A stretch of DNA of 64,000 nt, from positions 248,001 through 312,000 of the forward strand of contig NZ_NNBP01000002.1 in assembly GCF_002803155.1 (NCBI RefSeq), written 5' to 3'. This DNA is from Streptomyces sp. CB02959 (GTDB taxonomy: Bacteria; Actinomycetota; Actinomycetes; Streptomycetales; Streptomycetaceae). The notes under the pieces are model-generated. The model was not told where the DNA came from. It searched no databases and saw nothing but the letters and a program-made list of their open reading frames with translations. The position numbers and the translations under genes are program-made. This document shows, piece after piece, positions 33,474 to 41,884 of this stretch; position 1 is the stretch's first letter, and the number at the start of each line of letters is the position of its first letter.

Positions 33474-34165
33474 TGCGCTTGCCCCGCGCACGTGCCACCC
33501 CGTTGGCGCGGCGCTCCCCGCCCCCCGCGGACGGCGGGTCGGCCGGTCGGAGGGGCGCACGGGCGGCGCGGTGACGCGCACGGATGCGGAGCGTGCCGGC
33601 ACGGGTGGGGGCGCAGGGAACGGGCCTCCTGGAGCGGTGCCGGTGCGCCGGGCCGGAACGCGCCGCGCGGCGGGCCGCCGCGGGCCGTACGGCCTGCCGA
33701 CTTCCGGTGAAACCCGGGCGGTTGCACCGTCCCGACGGCCGTGCGCGGTGTGTGCGGCCCCCGCCGCGCGTATGCACCGAGGCCGGCGGATGCACGGGGC
33801 GTAACCTCCCGGAGTCGAACGCCCGGGCGATTGCCGGTCGGCCGGGCACCGGGGGCACAGGGGGTGCGCCCCTACCCGCCGGTGTGGTGTGCCATGCGGA
33901 GGATTTCGTACCCCTTCCGGCGGCGAGGGGGCAGACCGGTCGCCGAAAGCGCTACCGCGCGCTCTGCCGATGCCGACGCGGCCCATGGTTGTCTCTTCCT
34001 CGTCGAATTCGACCGCCCGGAGAAAGAAAACCCGACGATCCAGAATCCCAGAACTCGCCGAAAACGCTGACATCTCTGCGCGCCCACCGAAATACCGGCA
34101 CCTTCCGGAATTCGAAAGCGGGCGACAACTCAGTACGCACAGCAACAAGCGACGGGAGTACGCAC
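33474..34165. other. Gene-poor region upstream of the Rpf-LysM gene
   Basis: About 690 bp without a convincing gene: the reading frames have no RBS and no recognisable protein. The first half is extremely GC-rich; from about 33990 the sequence becomes A-richer and probably forms a long leader for the gene at 34166. I looked for a ydaO-type (c-di-AMP) riboswitch, common upstream of Streptomyces Rpf genes, and did not find its conserved core. Confidence 0.5.
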
Positions 34166-34903
34166 ATGGAAACTCAGCAGGTACCGGAAACGCAGGAATC
34201 GCCGGAGCCGCAGGTACGCCGGGCAGCGGAAGTACGCGAACCGGCGGACCGGGCCGTCCGCGGCGAGGCACTGCGCGGCCGGGGGGCCCGGGGCGTCACC
34301 GCGGCCGCCGTCCTGCTGGCCGCCGGGGCGCTGGGCGCGGTGTCCGAGGAGCCGGCCGAAGCCGTCAGCAGCGGCACCTGGGACCGCCTGGCCCAGTGCG
34401 AAAGCGGCGGCGACTGGCGGATCGACACCGGCAACGGCTTCTCCGGGGGGCTCCAGTTCGGCCACTCGACCTGGCATTCCTTCGGTGGCCACGTCTATGC
34501 GTCCCGCGCCGCCCGGGCATCGCGGACCCAGCAGATCCAGGTCGCCGAACGCGTACTGGCCCGCCAGGGCTGGGGCGCCTGGCCCGCCTGCTCGGCCTCG
34601 CTGGGGCTGTACGGCGTCCCCCGCGGCGCCGCGCACACCACGCCGGCGCAGGGGCAGGCCGTACCCAAGCGCACCCACGGCCGGCCCCCCAAGCCCCAGG
34701 AAAAGCCCTACAAGAAGGATCGGCATCGCGTTCCCGGGGGTGCGGTGACGGTCAATGCGGGGGACACCCTGAGCGGTATCGCCGTCGTCCACGGAAAGCC
34801 GTGGCAGGAAATCTACCGACAGAATCGCCAGGTCATCGGCGAGGACCCGAACCTCATCTATCCGGGCACCCGACTCCAGGTACACGCATCCGGTACGAGG
34901 TGA
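34166..34903 (+). CDS. Resuscitation-promoting factor-type transglycosylase with LysM
   Basis: The secreted wall enzyme has 245 residues. Signal-like hydrophobic segment at about 42-60; Rpf/transglycosylase-like domain at about 68-145 with catalytic Glu in AQCESGGDW and GLQFGHSTW; LysM at about 195-243 (VNAGDTLSGIAVVHG, NLIYPGTRLQV). It should cleave glycan strands and promote spore germination or growth. The ATG at 34166 has CGGGAG 7 bp upstream. A 50-residue charged N-region before the signal is unusual. Confidence 0.9.
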   Translation: METQQVPETQESPEPQVRRAAEVREPADRAVRGEALRGRGARGVTAAAVLLAAGALGAVSEEPAEAVSSGTWDRLAQCESGGDWRIDTGNGFSGGLQFGHSTWHSFGGHVYASRAARASRTQQIQVAERVLARQGWGAWPACSASLGLYGVPRGAAHTTPAQGQAVPKRTHGRPPKPQEKPYKKDRHRVPGGAVTVNAGDTLSGIAVVHGKPWQEIYRQNRQVIGEDPNLIYPGTRLQVHASGTR

Positions 34904-34904
34904 C

Positions 34905-34930
34905 CTGCGGCGGCTGAACCGACGCCGCAG
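34905..34930 (+). terminator. Hairpin after Rpf-LysM gene
   Basis: An 8-bp stem (CTGCGGCG / CGCCGCAG) with a 10-nt loop lies directly after the stop codon. Confidence 0.5.
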
Positions 34931-35078
34931 CGGATCCGTGGCCGGGTAATTTCCGCGGAGTGAGTCAACGGAATGCAAGGGGCGAGAGATATTCCCCAAC
35001 CTTGTTGTTCCGGTGACTTTCCGGGGAAATTGACGGGGGATCCAGGGGGAATTCCGGGAGTCGCTTCCCGAGGGGAGA

Positions 35079-35114
35079 GGGCAGGCCGTCCGTGGCGCCG
35101 CGGACGGCCTGCCC
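35079..35114. terminator. Strong hairpin between Rpf gene and permease
   Basis: A perfect 14-bp stem (GGGCAGGCCGTCCG, 8-nt loop, complement) lies 11 bp past the permease stop. It probably terminates the minus-strand transcript and may stop read-through from the plus strand. Confidence 0.75.
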
Positions 35115-35124
35115 GGCACCGGAG

Positions 35125-36561
35125 CTAGGTGCGCCGGACCCGCCGCCGGATTTCGTAAGCGGCCAGGACGACACCCAGCGTGAGCAGGCTCAGCCAGAAC
35201 TGCGCCCGACTGTCCGGCAGCACCGCCATCGCCCCGATCACCAGCGCCATCAGCGCCACGGTCAGCCGGCTGAGCCACGGGAAGCCCCACATCCGCAGGG
35301 TCAGCCGCGCCGGGGCGTCGCGTTCCAGTGTGCGCCGCATCCGTAGTTGCGCCACCGCGATCGCCAGATAGACGAACAGGGCGATGGCTCCATAGGAGTT
35401 GATGAGGAAGGTGAAGACGACATCGGGCGAGATCCACGCCGCGATCACCGACAGATATCCGACCGAGGTGCCGGCGAGCAGCGCCCGGCGCGGCACCCCG
35501 CTCGCACTGACCTTGGTGAAACCGCGCGGCGCGTCGCCGTTCCGGGTGAGGGCGAAGAGCATCCGCGACGAGGTGTAGAGCGCGGAATTCAGGCAGGAGA
35601 GCACCGCGACCAACACGATCGCGTTCATCACCGTCCCGGCCGCCGGCACCGCCAGCCGGTCCAGCACCGCCGCGTACGGGCTGACCTCGATCGCCTTCGA
35701 CGTCCACGGCACCACCGCGACCACCAGGAAGATCGACAGCACGTAGAACGCCACCACCCGCAGCACGATCGACCGGATGGCGCCGGCCACCGCCCGCTCC
35801 GGCTCGGCCGACTCCGCGGCGGCGATGGTGACGATCTCGGCGCCGGTGAAGAAGCCCACGCAGGGCACCACGGCGGCCAGCACCGCACCGATCCCCTCCG
35901 GCGCGAACCCGCCGTGCGCGGTGAGCCCGGCCAGCCCGCCGGTCGACCCCGGCCATAGCCCGAGCACGTAGAGCGCGCCCAGGAAGAGAAACACCACGAT
36001 CGCCACGACCTTGATCGACGAGAACCAGTACTCGAACTCGCCGTAGGAGCGCGCCGACACCATGTTCGTCGCCGTCAGCAGCGCCATCAGCACCAGGCTG
36101 ACCGCCCACAGCGGGGCGCCGGGCAGCCACAGCCGGATGATCCGGCCGCCCGCCACCGCCTCGACCGCGACCACGATCACGAAGAAGTACCAGTACAGCC
36201 AGCCCACGGCGAACCCGGCCCGGTGCCCGAGGGTCTCCCGGACGTGCGCGTAGAAGGAGCCCAGCGCCGGGCGGGCCACCGTCATCTCGGCGAGCATCCG
36301 CATGATCAGCACGGTCAGGCCGCCGGCCGCCAGGAACGACACCACCGCGGCCGGCCCGGTCGACCGGACCACCACCCCGCTGCCCACGAACAGGCCGGCC
36401 CCGATCACGCCGCCCAGCGCGATCAACTGCATATGGCGGCGTTCGAGCCCCTGTCGGAGGCCCGTGCCGGCGGTTTGCGCGCCCGGTCCCGCCGGGTCCG
36501 GCCGCTGCGCCGGGGTGTTTGGTGCGGCACCGGCACCGGATGCTGTGGTTCCCGTACTCAT
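35125..36561 (-). CDS. Amino-acid permease (APC superfamily, GABA/proline type)
   Basis: The protein has 478 residues and about twelve membrane segments. LIALGGVIGAGLFVGSG in the first helix and ALTRNGDAPRGFTKVSASGVPRRA between helices 8 and 9 are APC landmarks. The subgroup resembles GABA/arginine/proline permeases. TAGCGT lies 8 bp before ATG, so it is probably leaderless. A specific substrate cannot be assigned. Confidence 0.9.
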   Translation of the reverse strand: MSTGTTASGAGAAPNTPAQRPDPAGPGAQTAGTGLRQGLERRHMQLIALGGVIGAGLFVGSGVVVRSTGPAAVVSFLAAGGLTVLIMRMLAEMTVARPALGSFYAHVRETLGHRAGFAVGWLYWYFFVIVVAVEAVAGGRIIRLWLPGAPLWAVSLVLMALLTATNMVSARSYGEFEYWFSSIKVVAIVVFLFLGALYVLGLWPGSTGGLAGLTAHGGFAPEGIGAVLAAVVPCVGFFTGAEIVTIAAAESAEPERAVAGAIRSIVLRVVAFYVLSIFLVVAVVPWTSKAIEVSPYAAVLDRLAVPAAGTVMNAIVLVAVLSCLNSALYTSSRMLFALTRNGDAPRGFTKVSASGVPRRALLAGTSVGYLSVIAAWISPDVVFTFLINSYGAIALFVYLAIAVAQLRMRRTLERDAPARLTLRMWGFPWLSRLTVALMALVIGAMAVLPDSRAQFWLSLLTLGVVLAAYEIRRRVRRT

Positions 36562-36569
36562 GGGGCGCG

Positions 36570-36575
36570 ACGCTA
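36570..36575 (-). promoter_or_regulatory. -10 element TAGCGT of leaderless permease promoter
   Basis: TAGCGT lies 8 bp upstream of the permease ATG, the same hexamer and spacing as the XRE-TetR gene promoter. Confidence 0.5.
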
Positions 36576-36638
36576 ACGCGCCAATCCTGCGGGCCTGTTG
36601 CCGCAGTGTTTCAGCTGCGCCGGACCGGACGGCGACGG

Positions 36639-37823
36639 TCAGCGCGGCAGCACGCAGACCGCCATCGGAGCCGCGAACGGCTCACCGACCCGCACCAGCG
36701 CCCCGGTCCGGGCGTCCACCGCGAACACCGTCACCGACCCCGACTTCTGGTTCGCCGCGAACAGCCACCGCTGGTCCGGCGAGAACGCGATCTGCCGGGG
36801 GAAGTCGCCGCCCACCGGCACCGTGTCCAGCAGCCGCAACCGGGCCCCGGCCGCCGCCACGGCGTACCGGGTGAGGCTGTTGTGGCCGCGGTTGGCGAGG
36901 AAGGCGAACCGGCCGTCCCGGGTGACCAGGATCTGCGCCGGATAGCTGACGCCCGGGCCGGTCCCGGTGGACTGCGGCGCCCCGGGCGCCAGCCGCCCGC
37001 TGCGCGGGTCGTAGCCGCAGACCACCACGGTGTTGTCGACCTCGTTCGCCAGATAGGCGTACCTCCCCGACGGGTGGAAGGTCAGATGGCGGGGCCCGGC
37101 GCCGGGCCGCAGCGCCGCGTACGCCACCTGCGTCAGCTTCCCGGCCCGCGGGTCGAGCCGGTAGGTGTAGACGGTGTCGTTGCCGAGGTCCACGGCCAGC
37201 ACATGGTGGCCGTCCGGAGCGGTGACGATCTGGTGCGCGTGCGGCCCGGTCTGTCCGGGGCCGGGCGGCGGGCTGTCGTGGACGACCAGGTCCGTGCGCG
37301 GGCCCAGCGCGCCGCTGCCGGGCTGGACCGGGTGCACGGCCACGCTCCCGGAGAGGTAGTTCGCGCTCAGCAGCCACCGCCCACCGGGGTGCACCGACAG
37401 GTGGCACGGCCCGGCCCCGCCGGTGGACCGGCTGCCCAGCACCACCGGCCCGCCGCCGTCCCGCGGCAGCGCGACCGCGGTCACCGCGCCGTCCTCCTGC
37501 TCGTCGACCGCGTAGAGTGTCCGGCGGTCCGGGGCCAGGGCCAGGTACGACGGGTCGGCGACGCCCGGGATCACTCCGGTGGCGGTGAGCGCACCGGTAC
37601 CGGGGTTGTAGTCGGCCAGCCCGATGCCGGTGCCGCCGCCCGGCTTCGAGGTGTACGTCCCGAGGAACAACTGCCGCGGCCGCCGCTCCCCGCCCTCCGC
37701 GGCTGCCACTTCCGCGGCTGTGGTCACTCCTGCCACTCCCGCGACTCCCGCCGCGACGGCCCCGACCGCCCCGACGAACCGCCGCCGCCCGATGCCCCCG
37801 CGTGCCCCGACCGCCTCGTCCAT
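36639..37823 (-). CDS. Lactonase family protein (7-bladed propeller), Tat-exported
   Basis: The protein has 394 residues. GRRRFVGAVGAVAAGVAG near residue 12 is a Tat signal. The rest is a repeated beta-propeller (FLGTYTSKPGGGTGIGLADYN, GPCHLSVHPGGRWLLSANY, GPRHLTFHPSGRYAYLANE) typical of the 6-phosphogluconolactonase/muconate-cyclase-like group. An exported lactonase cannot serve the cytoplasmic pentose phosphate pathway, so the physiological lactone is unknown. GGAGGTG precedes the ATG at 37823. The 244-bp gap to 38068 shows no gene. Confidence 0.9.
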   Translation of the reverse strand: MDEAVGARGGIGRRRFVGAVGAVAAGVAGVAGVTTAAEVAAAEGGERRPRQLFLGTYTSKPGGGTGIGLADYNPGTGALTATGVIPGVADPSYLALAPDRRTLYAVDEQEDGAVTAVALPRDGGGPVVLGSRSTGGAGPCHLSVHPGGRWLLSANYLSGSVAVHPVQPGSGALGPRTDLVVHDSPPPGPGQTGPHAHQIVTAPDGHHVLAVDLGNDTVYTYRLDPRAGKLTQVAYAALRPGAGPRHLTFHPSGRYAYLANEVDNTVVVCGYDPRSGRLAPGAPQSTGTGPGVSYPAQILVTRDGRFAFLANRGHNSLTRYAVAAAGARLRLLDTVPVGGDFPRQIAFSPDQRWLFAANQKSGSVTVFAVDARTGALVRVGEPFAAPMAVCVLPR

Positions 37824-38067
37824 CCCACACCTCCGGTGCCGTGCCCGTCAGGGTGGCCCGTCCCGCAACACCCCGCAAGAGCACCACTTGTGACGTCTCG
37901 TCAGATCTCTGACCCCGAGAACCCCGTACATCCCGATGATGACCACCCACCCCCTCCGTAGCACTCCAGTCGTACATCACAACCCATACGTGGACGGATT
38001 CGCCGCACGCCTCCTCTTCCGTACGTTCGTGAACACGGCAAACGCATGATCGAGAGGCCACGGATCG

Positions 38068-39156
38068 ATGTACGGCAAGGCATTCGCCCCGGAGTACCAG
38101 GGCGAACTGGGCTCGGCGCTGAGCGTGAACTCCTCCTACGAGGAGGTGCTGGCCACCGCGCACCGGACACTCACCGAAGCGGACACCGCGCTCAAGCGGT
38201 CCAGAGCCCAGCTGGCCGTCGCCGAGGCCAACCGGCGACTGGGCAGGGTGGACGCGGCGGGCGCCGCCTGGCGCGCCGCCTACCGCAGCGGCCGGACCGC
38301 CGGCGACCCCGCCGCCATGGCCTGGGCCCTGTGGAGCGGCGGCACCCTCGCCCGCCAGTGCGGCACCCTGGCGCTGGCTCGGCGGCTGCTCACCCACGCG
38401 GTGGCCCTGGCCGAGACCGGCGGCGACCGCCTCGCCCACGGCTACTCCCTCGCCGGCCTCGCCGAGACCGGCCGCATCCAGGGCGACTACGCCGCCGTCG
38501 CCGACCTGCACGAGCAACTCCTGGAGCAGGCCCGGGCGCACGGCGAGGCCCGGCACATGGTCTGGGCGATGTCCGGCATCGCCCAGATGCACCGCAACAC
38601 CGGCGACCACCGCAAGGCCCTGGAACTCTTCGAGGAGTCCGCCCGGATCGCCGCCGACGCCGACGACTTCCGCGGCCGCGCCTGGTCGCTGCGCGGGGTG
38701 GCCGACGTGCTCTCGGTCCGCGGCGAGCCGGACCGGGCGCTGGCCCTGCTGTCCGAGGCCGAGGCCATCTGCCGCACCATGGACCTGGCCGGTGCGCTCG
38801 CCTACAACCACAAGATGCGCGGCAACGTCCTCTACCGCGCCGGCCGCTACGCCGCGGCCCGCGACATCTACGCCCTCGCGCTGCGCGAGTTCCGGGAGAT
38901 GCAGGAGCCGCGCGGTGAGGCGCTCTCCCGGCTGGGCCTGGCCAAGTCCCGCGCCCGACTGGGCCGCGACCGCACCGAAACCCTCGCCGAACTCGACGCC
39001 CTGGAGCGGGACTTCGCCCGGATCGGGCTGCGCCACGCCCGCGAGATGGTCATCGCCTTCCGTACAGAGCTGACCGCGACACCGGAGGCAGGAACTCCCG
39101 CTCCGCGGTCCGGTGCCACCACTCGCCGGTCTCCCGCAGTTCCCGCCAGGTCGTGA
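38068..39156 (+). CDS. Tetratricopeptide-repeat protein
   Basis: The protein has 362 residues. Degenerate TPR helix pairs run through residues 25-330 (AWALWSGGTLARQCGTLALARRLL, GIAQMHRNTGDHRKALELFEESARI, GNVLYRAGRYAAARDIYALAL). No membrane or catalytic part is visible, so it is probably a cytoplasmic scaffold. GAGAGG is 12 bp before ATG. Its 3' end overlaps the convergent lipase maturation factor gene by 107 bp. Partner unknown. Confidence 0.85.
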   Translation: MYGKAFAPEYQGELGSALSVNSSYEEVLATAHRTLTEADTALKRSRAQLAVAEANRRLGRVDAAGAAWRAAYRSGRTAGDPAAMAWALWSGGTLARQCGTLALARRLLTHAVALAETGGDRLAHGYSLAGLAETGRIQGDYAAVADLHEQLLEQARAHGEARHMVWAMSGIAQMHRNTGDHRKALELFEESARIAADADDFRGRAWSLRGVADVLSVRGEPDRALALLSEAEAICRTMDLAGALAYNHKMRGNVLYRAGRYAAARDIYALALREFREMQEPRGEALSRLGLAKSRARLGRDRTETLAELDALERDFARIGLRHAREMVIAFRTELTATPEAGTPAPRSGATTRRSPAVPARS

Positions 39157-40474
39157 AGCGGTAGCGGAACACCCGGGCCCGCACCCGGGCCGGCGGCAGA
39201 TCGGGGAACGGATTGCGGCGCAGCAGCCGCACGGTGTCCCGGTCGTTCTCCAGCAGCCGCGCCACGAACGGCACGAACCACGACCGGGCGTAGGCCGGCG
39301 AGAGCGCCGCGAACCACATCAGCCAGTCGAGCCGCAGATGGTAGGGGGCGAACTGGCGGGGCAGCCGCGCCGGTTCACCCGGCTTGCCGTGGAACTCGTA
39401 GGCGTGCCAGGTCGTACCGGGCCCGGAGACCGCGTCCGCGGTGCCCTCGACGACGATCTCCCGGCGCACCCGGGTGATGCTGCCGAACGCGCCGTAGGAG
39501 TTGACCAGGTGCAGCGGCTCGTACGAGGTGTTCATCAGCTGGCCCCGGGACAGCAGGTTGCGGGCCGGGCGGTAGCTGAGCGCGAGGACGCCGGCGGCCG
39601 CCGCGCACACCACCGCCTCGAACCACACCGGCGGTGCGCCCGGCGCCGGCGGGGTACCGCCCCACAGCGGGGCGGCGGCCGACAGCGCCAGGGCGATGGT
39701 GACCCAGTTCAGCCAGGAGAAGTTGCCGGACAGCACCAGCCACAGCTGGGTGGCGGCCATCCCCAGGGCCGCCCACCCGGCCACCGGCTGCGGGGTGAAG
39801 AGCAGTACCGGAAGGACGAGTTGGGCCACGTGGTTGGCGGCCGTCTCGGCCCGGTGCAGCGGCTTGGGCAGCCGGTGGAAGAACCAGCTGAGCGGCCCCG
39901 GCATCGGCTGGGTCTCGTGGTGGTAGTAGAGGCAGGTCAGATCGCGCCAGCAGCGGTCCCCGCGCATCTTGATCAGCCCGGCCCCGAACTCCACCCGGAA
40001 GAGCAGCCAGCGCAGCAGCCACATGATCGGCACCGGGGGAGCGGTGGCGGCGTTGCCGAGGAAGACCGCCAGCGCCCCCGCCTCCAGCAGCAGCGTCTCC
40101 CACCCGAACCCGTACCAGGTCTGCCCGACGTTGACGATGGACAGGTACATCGCCCACAGCACCGCCCACAGCGCCATCGCCGCCCCCAGCGGCACCGCGT
40201 CCGCCGCCCCCGCCGCGACCGCCGCCGCCAGCACCGCCCCGCTCCAGGCCCACGCCGCGAAGAAGCGGTCCGAGTAGTGCAGCTGGAAGACCGACGGGGA
40301 CAGCCGGAACGGCGCCCGCGCCGTGAACGCCGGGATCGGCAGCATCCCGCGGGACCCCAGCAGCGCCCGGAACTGCCGGGCCGCGGCGAGGAACGCGACC
40401 AGGTAGAGCACCGCGAGCAGCCGCTGGAAGACCAGCCGCCCGAGCCAAGAACCGGGATCCGAGAACCATTCCAC
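39050..40474 (-). CDS. Lipase maturation factor-like membrane protein
   Basis: The protein has 474 residues. Several membrane helices (RLVFQRLLAVLYLVAFLAAARQF first) and the LMF1 signatures GFGWETLLLEAGALAVFLG, FRVEFGAGLIKMRGD and WRDLTCLYYHHETQP are present. Animal LMF1 helps lipases fold in the ER; the bacterial role is unknown. GTG at 40474 begins the conserved EWF segment; longer frames to 40906 are not supported. It is convergent with, and overlaps, the TPR gene. Confidence 0.9.
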   Translation of the reverse strand: MEWFSDPGSWLGRLVFQRLLAVLYLVAFLAAARQFRALLGSRGMLPIPAFTARAPFRLSPSVFQLHYSDRFFAAWAWSGAVLAAAVAAGAADAVPLGAAMALWAVLWAMYLSIVNVGQTWYGFGWETLLLEAGALAVFLGNAATAPPVPIMWLLRWLLFRVEFGAGLIKMRGDRCWRDLTCLYYHHETQPMPGPLSWFFHRLPKPLHRAETAANHVAQLVLPVLLFTPQPVAGWAALGMAATQLWLVLSGNFSWLNWVTIALALSAAAPLWGGTPPAPGAPPVWFEAVVCAAAAGVLALSYRPARNLLSRGQLMNTSYEPLHLVNSYGAFGSITRVRREIVVEGTADAVSGPGTTWHAYEFHGKPGEPARLPRQFAPYHLRLDWLMWFAALSPAYARSWFVPFVARLLENDRDTVRLLRRNPFPDLPPARVRARVFRYRFTTWRELRETGEWWHRTAEREFLPPVSRSALYGRR

Positions 40475-40899
40475 CCGCCCATGGGTAGCACCGCGGCCGC
40501 CGACGCACGGGCGCGGCGCGCGGGCGGGTGCCCCCGGCGCACGCGGACCGGCTTCCCACCTTACGGACGGCGTCGCACCCGGCAACCGGGGGCCCGCGAA
40601 CGCCGCGCGGAAGAGGGGCTGACGGCCAACCGGGTGAATGACGCAGCGTGTTTCCGCGCCCCGGCGCGGGCCGTGGCGCCGGGCGGACGCCCCGCGTTCC
40701 CGAGACGTGCCGTTATCGGCGGAAAAAGTCGAGCGTTCCCCGAGCGGCGTCGATATCCTGGAGGGCGACGGACGACCCTCCTGGGAGACGCCAACACCAT
40801 TGGCCCGTCGCGGGAACGCCACACACCCTGGCCGACCTCCCGGTCTGTGAAAGAAGGCGCCACCGCGTCGGAACCAATACCTCGAAGAAGGAGTGCGTG
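40475..40899. other. Intergenic leader region before the 40900 small gene
   Basis: A 425-bp gap with no reliable gene. GATATCCT at 40752-40759 is a plausible -10 and would give a leader of about 130 nt. A short inverted repeat GGAGGG/CCCTCC (40760 and 40776) could fold in the leader. Confidence 0.35.
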
Positions 40900-41070
40900 G
40901 TGGCATTGCACAAGGCTCAACACAAGCAGCCCCGTCTGAAGCAGGGCGAGCGCCCCGGGCGAATCAAGGAAGTCCGCAATCTCGAAGCCTGGGACCGCTG
41001 CGCCCCGGTGCGGCTGGCCGGCTGCGAGGAGGATCCCGTCGAACCGCACATCGTCCGCGGCATCGACTGA
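40900..41070 (+). CDS. Small unknown protein, 56 residues
   Basis: AAGGAG is 6 bp before GTG at 40900 (GTG at 40897 is the alternative). The product is basic in its first half (HKAQHKQPRLKQGERPGR) and contains two cysteines seven residues apart near residues 34 and 41 before an acidic end. No hydrophobic segment exists, so it is cytoplasmic. It is followed by a strong hairpin, consistent with a single-gene transcript. I do not recognise the family. Nucleic-acid binding is possible from the charge but there is no proof. Confidence 0.6.
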   Translation: MALHKAQHKQPRLKQGERPGRIKEVRNLEAWDRCAPVRLAGCEEDPVEPHIVRGID

Positions 41071-41087
41071 CCCGACCGCGGGTGCCC

Positions 41088-41123
41088 GCCGGCCCCGGCC
41101 CCTCCTCGGAGGCCGGGGCCGGC
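41088..41123. terminator. Bidirectional hairpin, convergent genes
   Basis: A long GC stem (GCCGGCCCCGG paired with CCGGGGCCGGC, plus CCTCC/GGAGG, with a 2-nt bulge) lies between the convergent genes ending at 41070 and 41137. Confidence 0.7.
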
Positions 41124-41136
41124 GGCCGTGCGGTGC

Positions 41137-41712
41137 TCAGGGCCGGCGGCCGAGCAGGCACAGCAGCCGGGTCTGGTCGTCGGCGTCCGCCGGGGGTTCC
41201 ACCGGCGCGGCGAACAGCCCCGATCCCGCCAGCACCTCCGCGTACGGCTCCACCTCGCGCAGTGCCGCGGCCACCAGGTGCGCCGGCAGCCGCTCGTCGG
41301 CGCCGATCGCCCGGGACAGGTCCCAGGTGTGCACCACGGCGTCGGCGGTCAGCTGCGTGCAGTACGCGTCGGCCGGGGTGGTGCCGTAGGACAGGTGGAC
41401 CGAGCGGTGCAGCGCGCCCGGTTCGGCGAACGCCGCGCGGGCCGCCGCCGAGGCCCGGTCCCAGCCCCCGACCGGGTCCTCGCCGAGCTGGTCGCCGTCG
41501 AAGTCCCCGTCCACCTCGGCGATCGTGGCCCCGTCCCGTACCAGGCGGGGCACCCACAGCTGTTCCGCGGCGAGGTGGTTGACCAGGTCGAACACCGACC
41601 ACTGGGTGCACGGCGTGGGTGCCTCCCACTGGTCCTCCTGGACGGCGTGGACCCGGGCGCCGAACAGTGTCAGCGCCTCGCCGTGGGTGCGCAGGATGTC
41701 GTTGTTGCCCAT
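41137..41712 (-). CDS. TIGR03086-type DinB-fold metal-binding protein
   Basis: The protein has 191 residues. The mycothiol maleylpyruvate isomerase N-domain pattern is visible: PTPCTQWSVFDLVNHLAAEQ, with the metal-binding His residues expected in NHLA and VVHTWDLSRAIG. The family includes mycothiol S-transferase-like enzymes, so detoxification by mycothiol is plausible. The start at 41712 is favoured by a TATCCT hexamer 7 bp upstream (leaderless). Confidence 0.87.
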   Translation of the reverse strand: MGNNDILRTHGEALTLFGARVHAVQEDQWEAPTPCTQWSVFDLVNHLAAEQLWVPRLVRDGATIAEVDGDFDGDQLGEDPVGGWDRASAAARAAFAEPGALHRSVHLSYGTTPADAYCTQLTADAVVHTWDLSRAIGADERLPAHLVAAALREVEPYAEVLAGSGLFAAPVEPPADADDQTRLLCLLGRRP

Positions 41713-41884
41713 GGTCCCGAGGATAGGAGCGGCCATCCCCGACGGCGCCCGCTGCGGGGCGATCGGAGCACCGCGCCGACCGGGCGGGGATGGCGCGGGG
41801 AGCTCTGGTGGGCGCGCGGCGGATGGCTGTTCAATGAGCCGGACCGGTGTGGGCCGGTCCTGGCCGCTCCCTCCTGGAGGCACC

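Noticed and set aside
33577..33804. Possible small ORF after the PaaX-family gene
   Set aside because: Random Arg/Gly/Ala composition, no RBS and no similarity recognised.
33474..34165. ydaO/c-di-AMP riboswitch upstream of Rpf-LysM gene
   Set aside because: The conserved core expected in Streptomyces was not found by eye.
34130..36130. 666-residue minus-strand frame
   Set aside because: It crosses the Rpf gene antisense and the permease in a wrong frame; composition is typical of GC-rich shadow.
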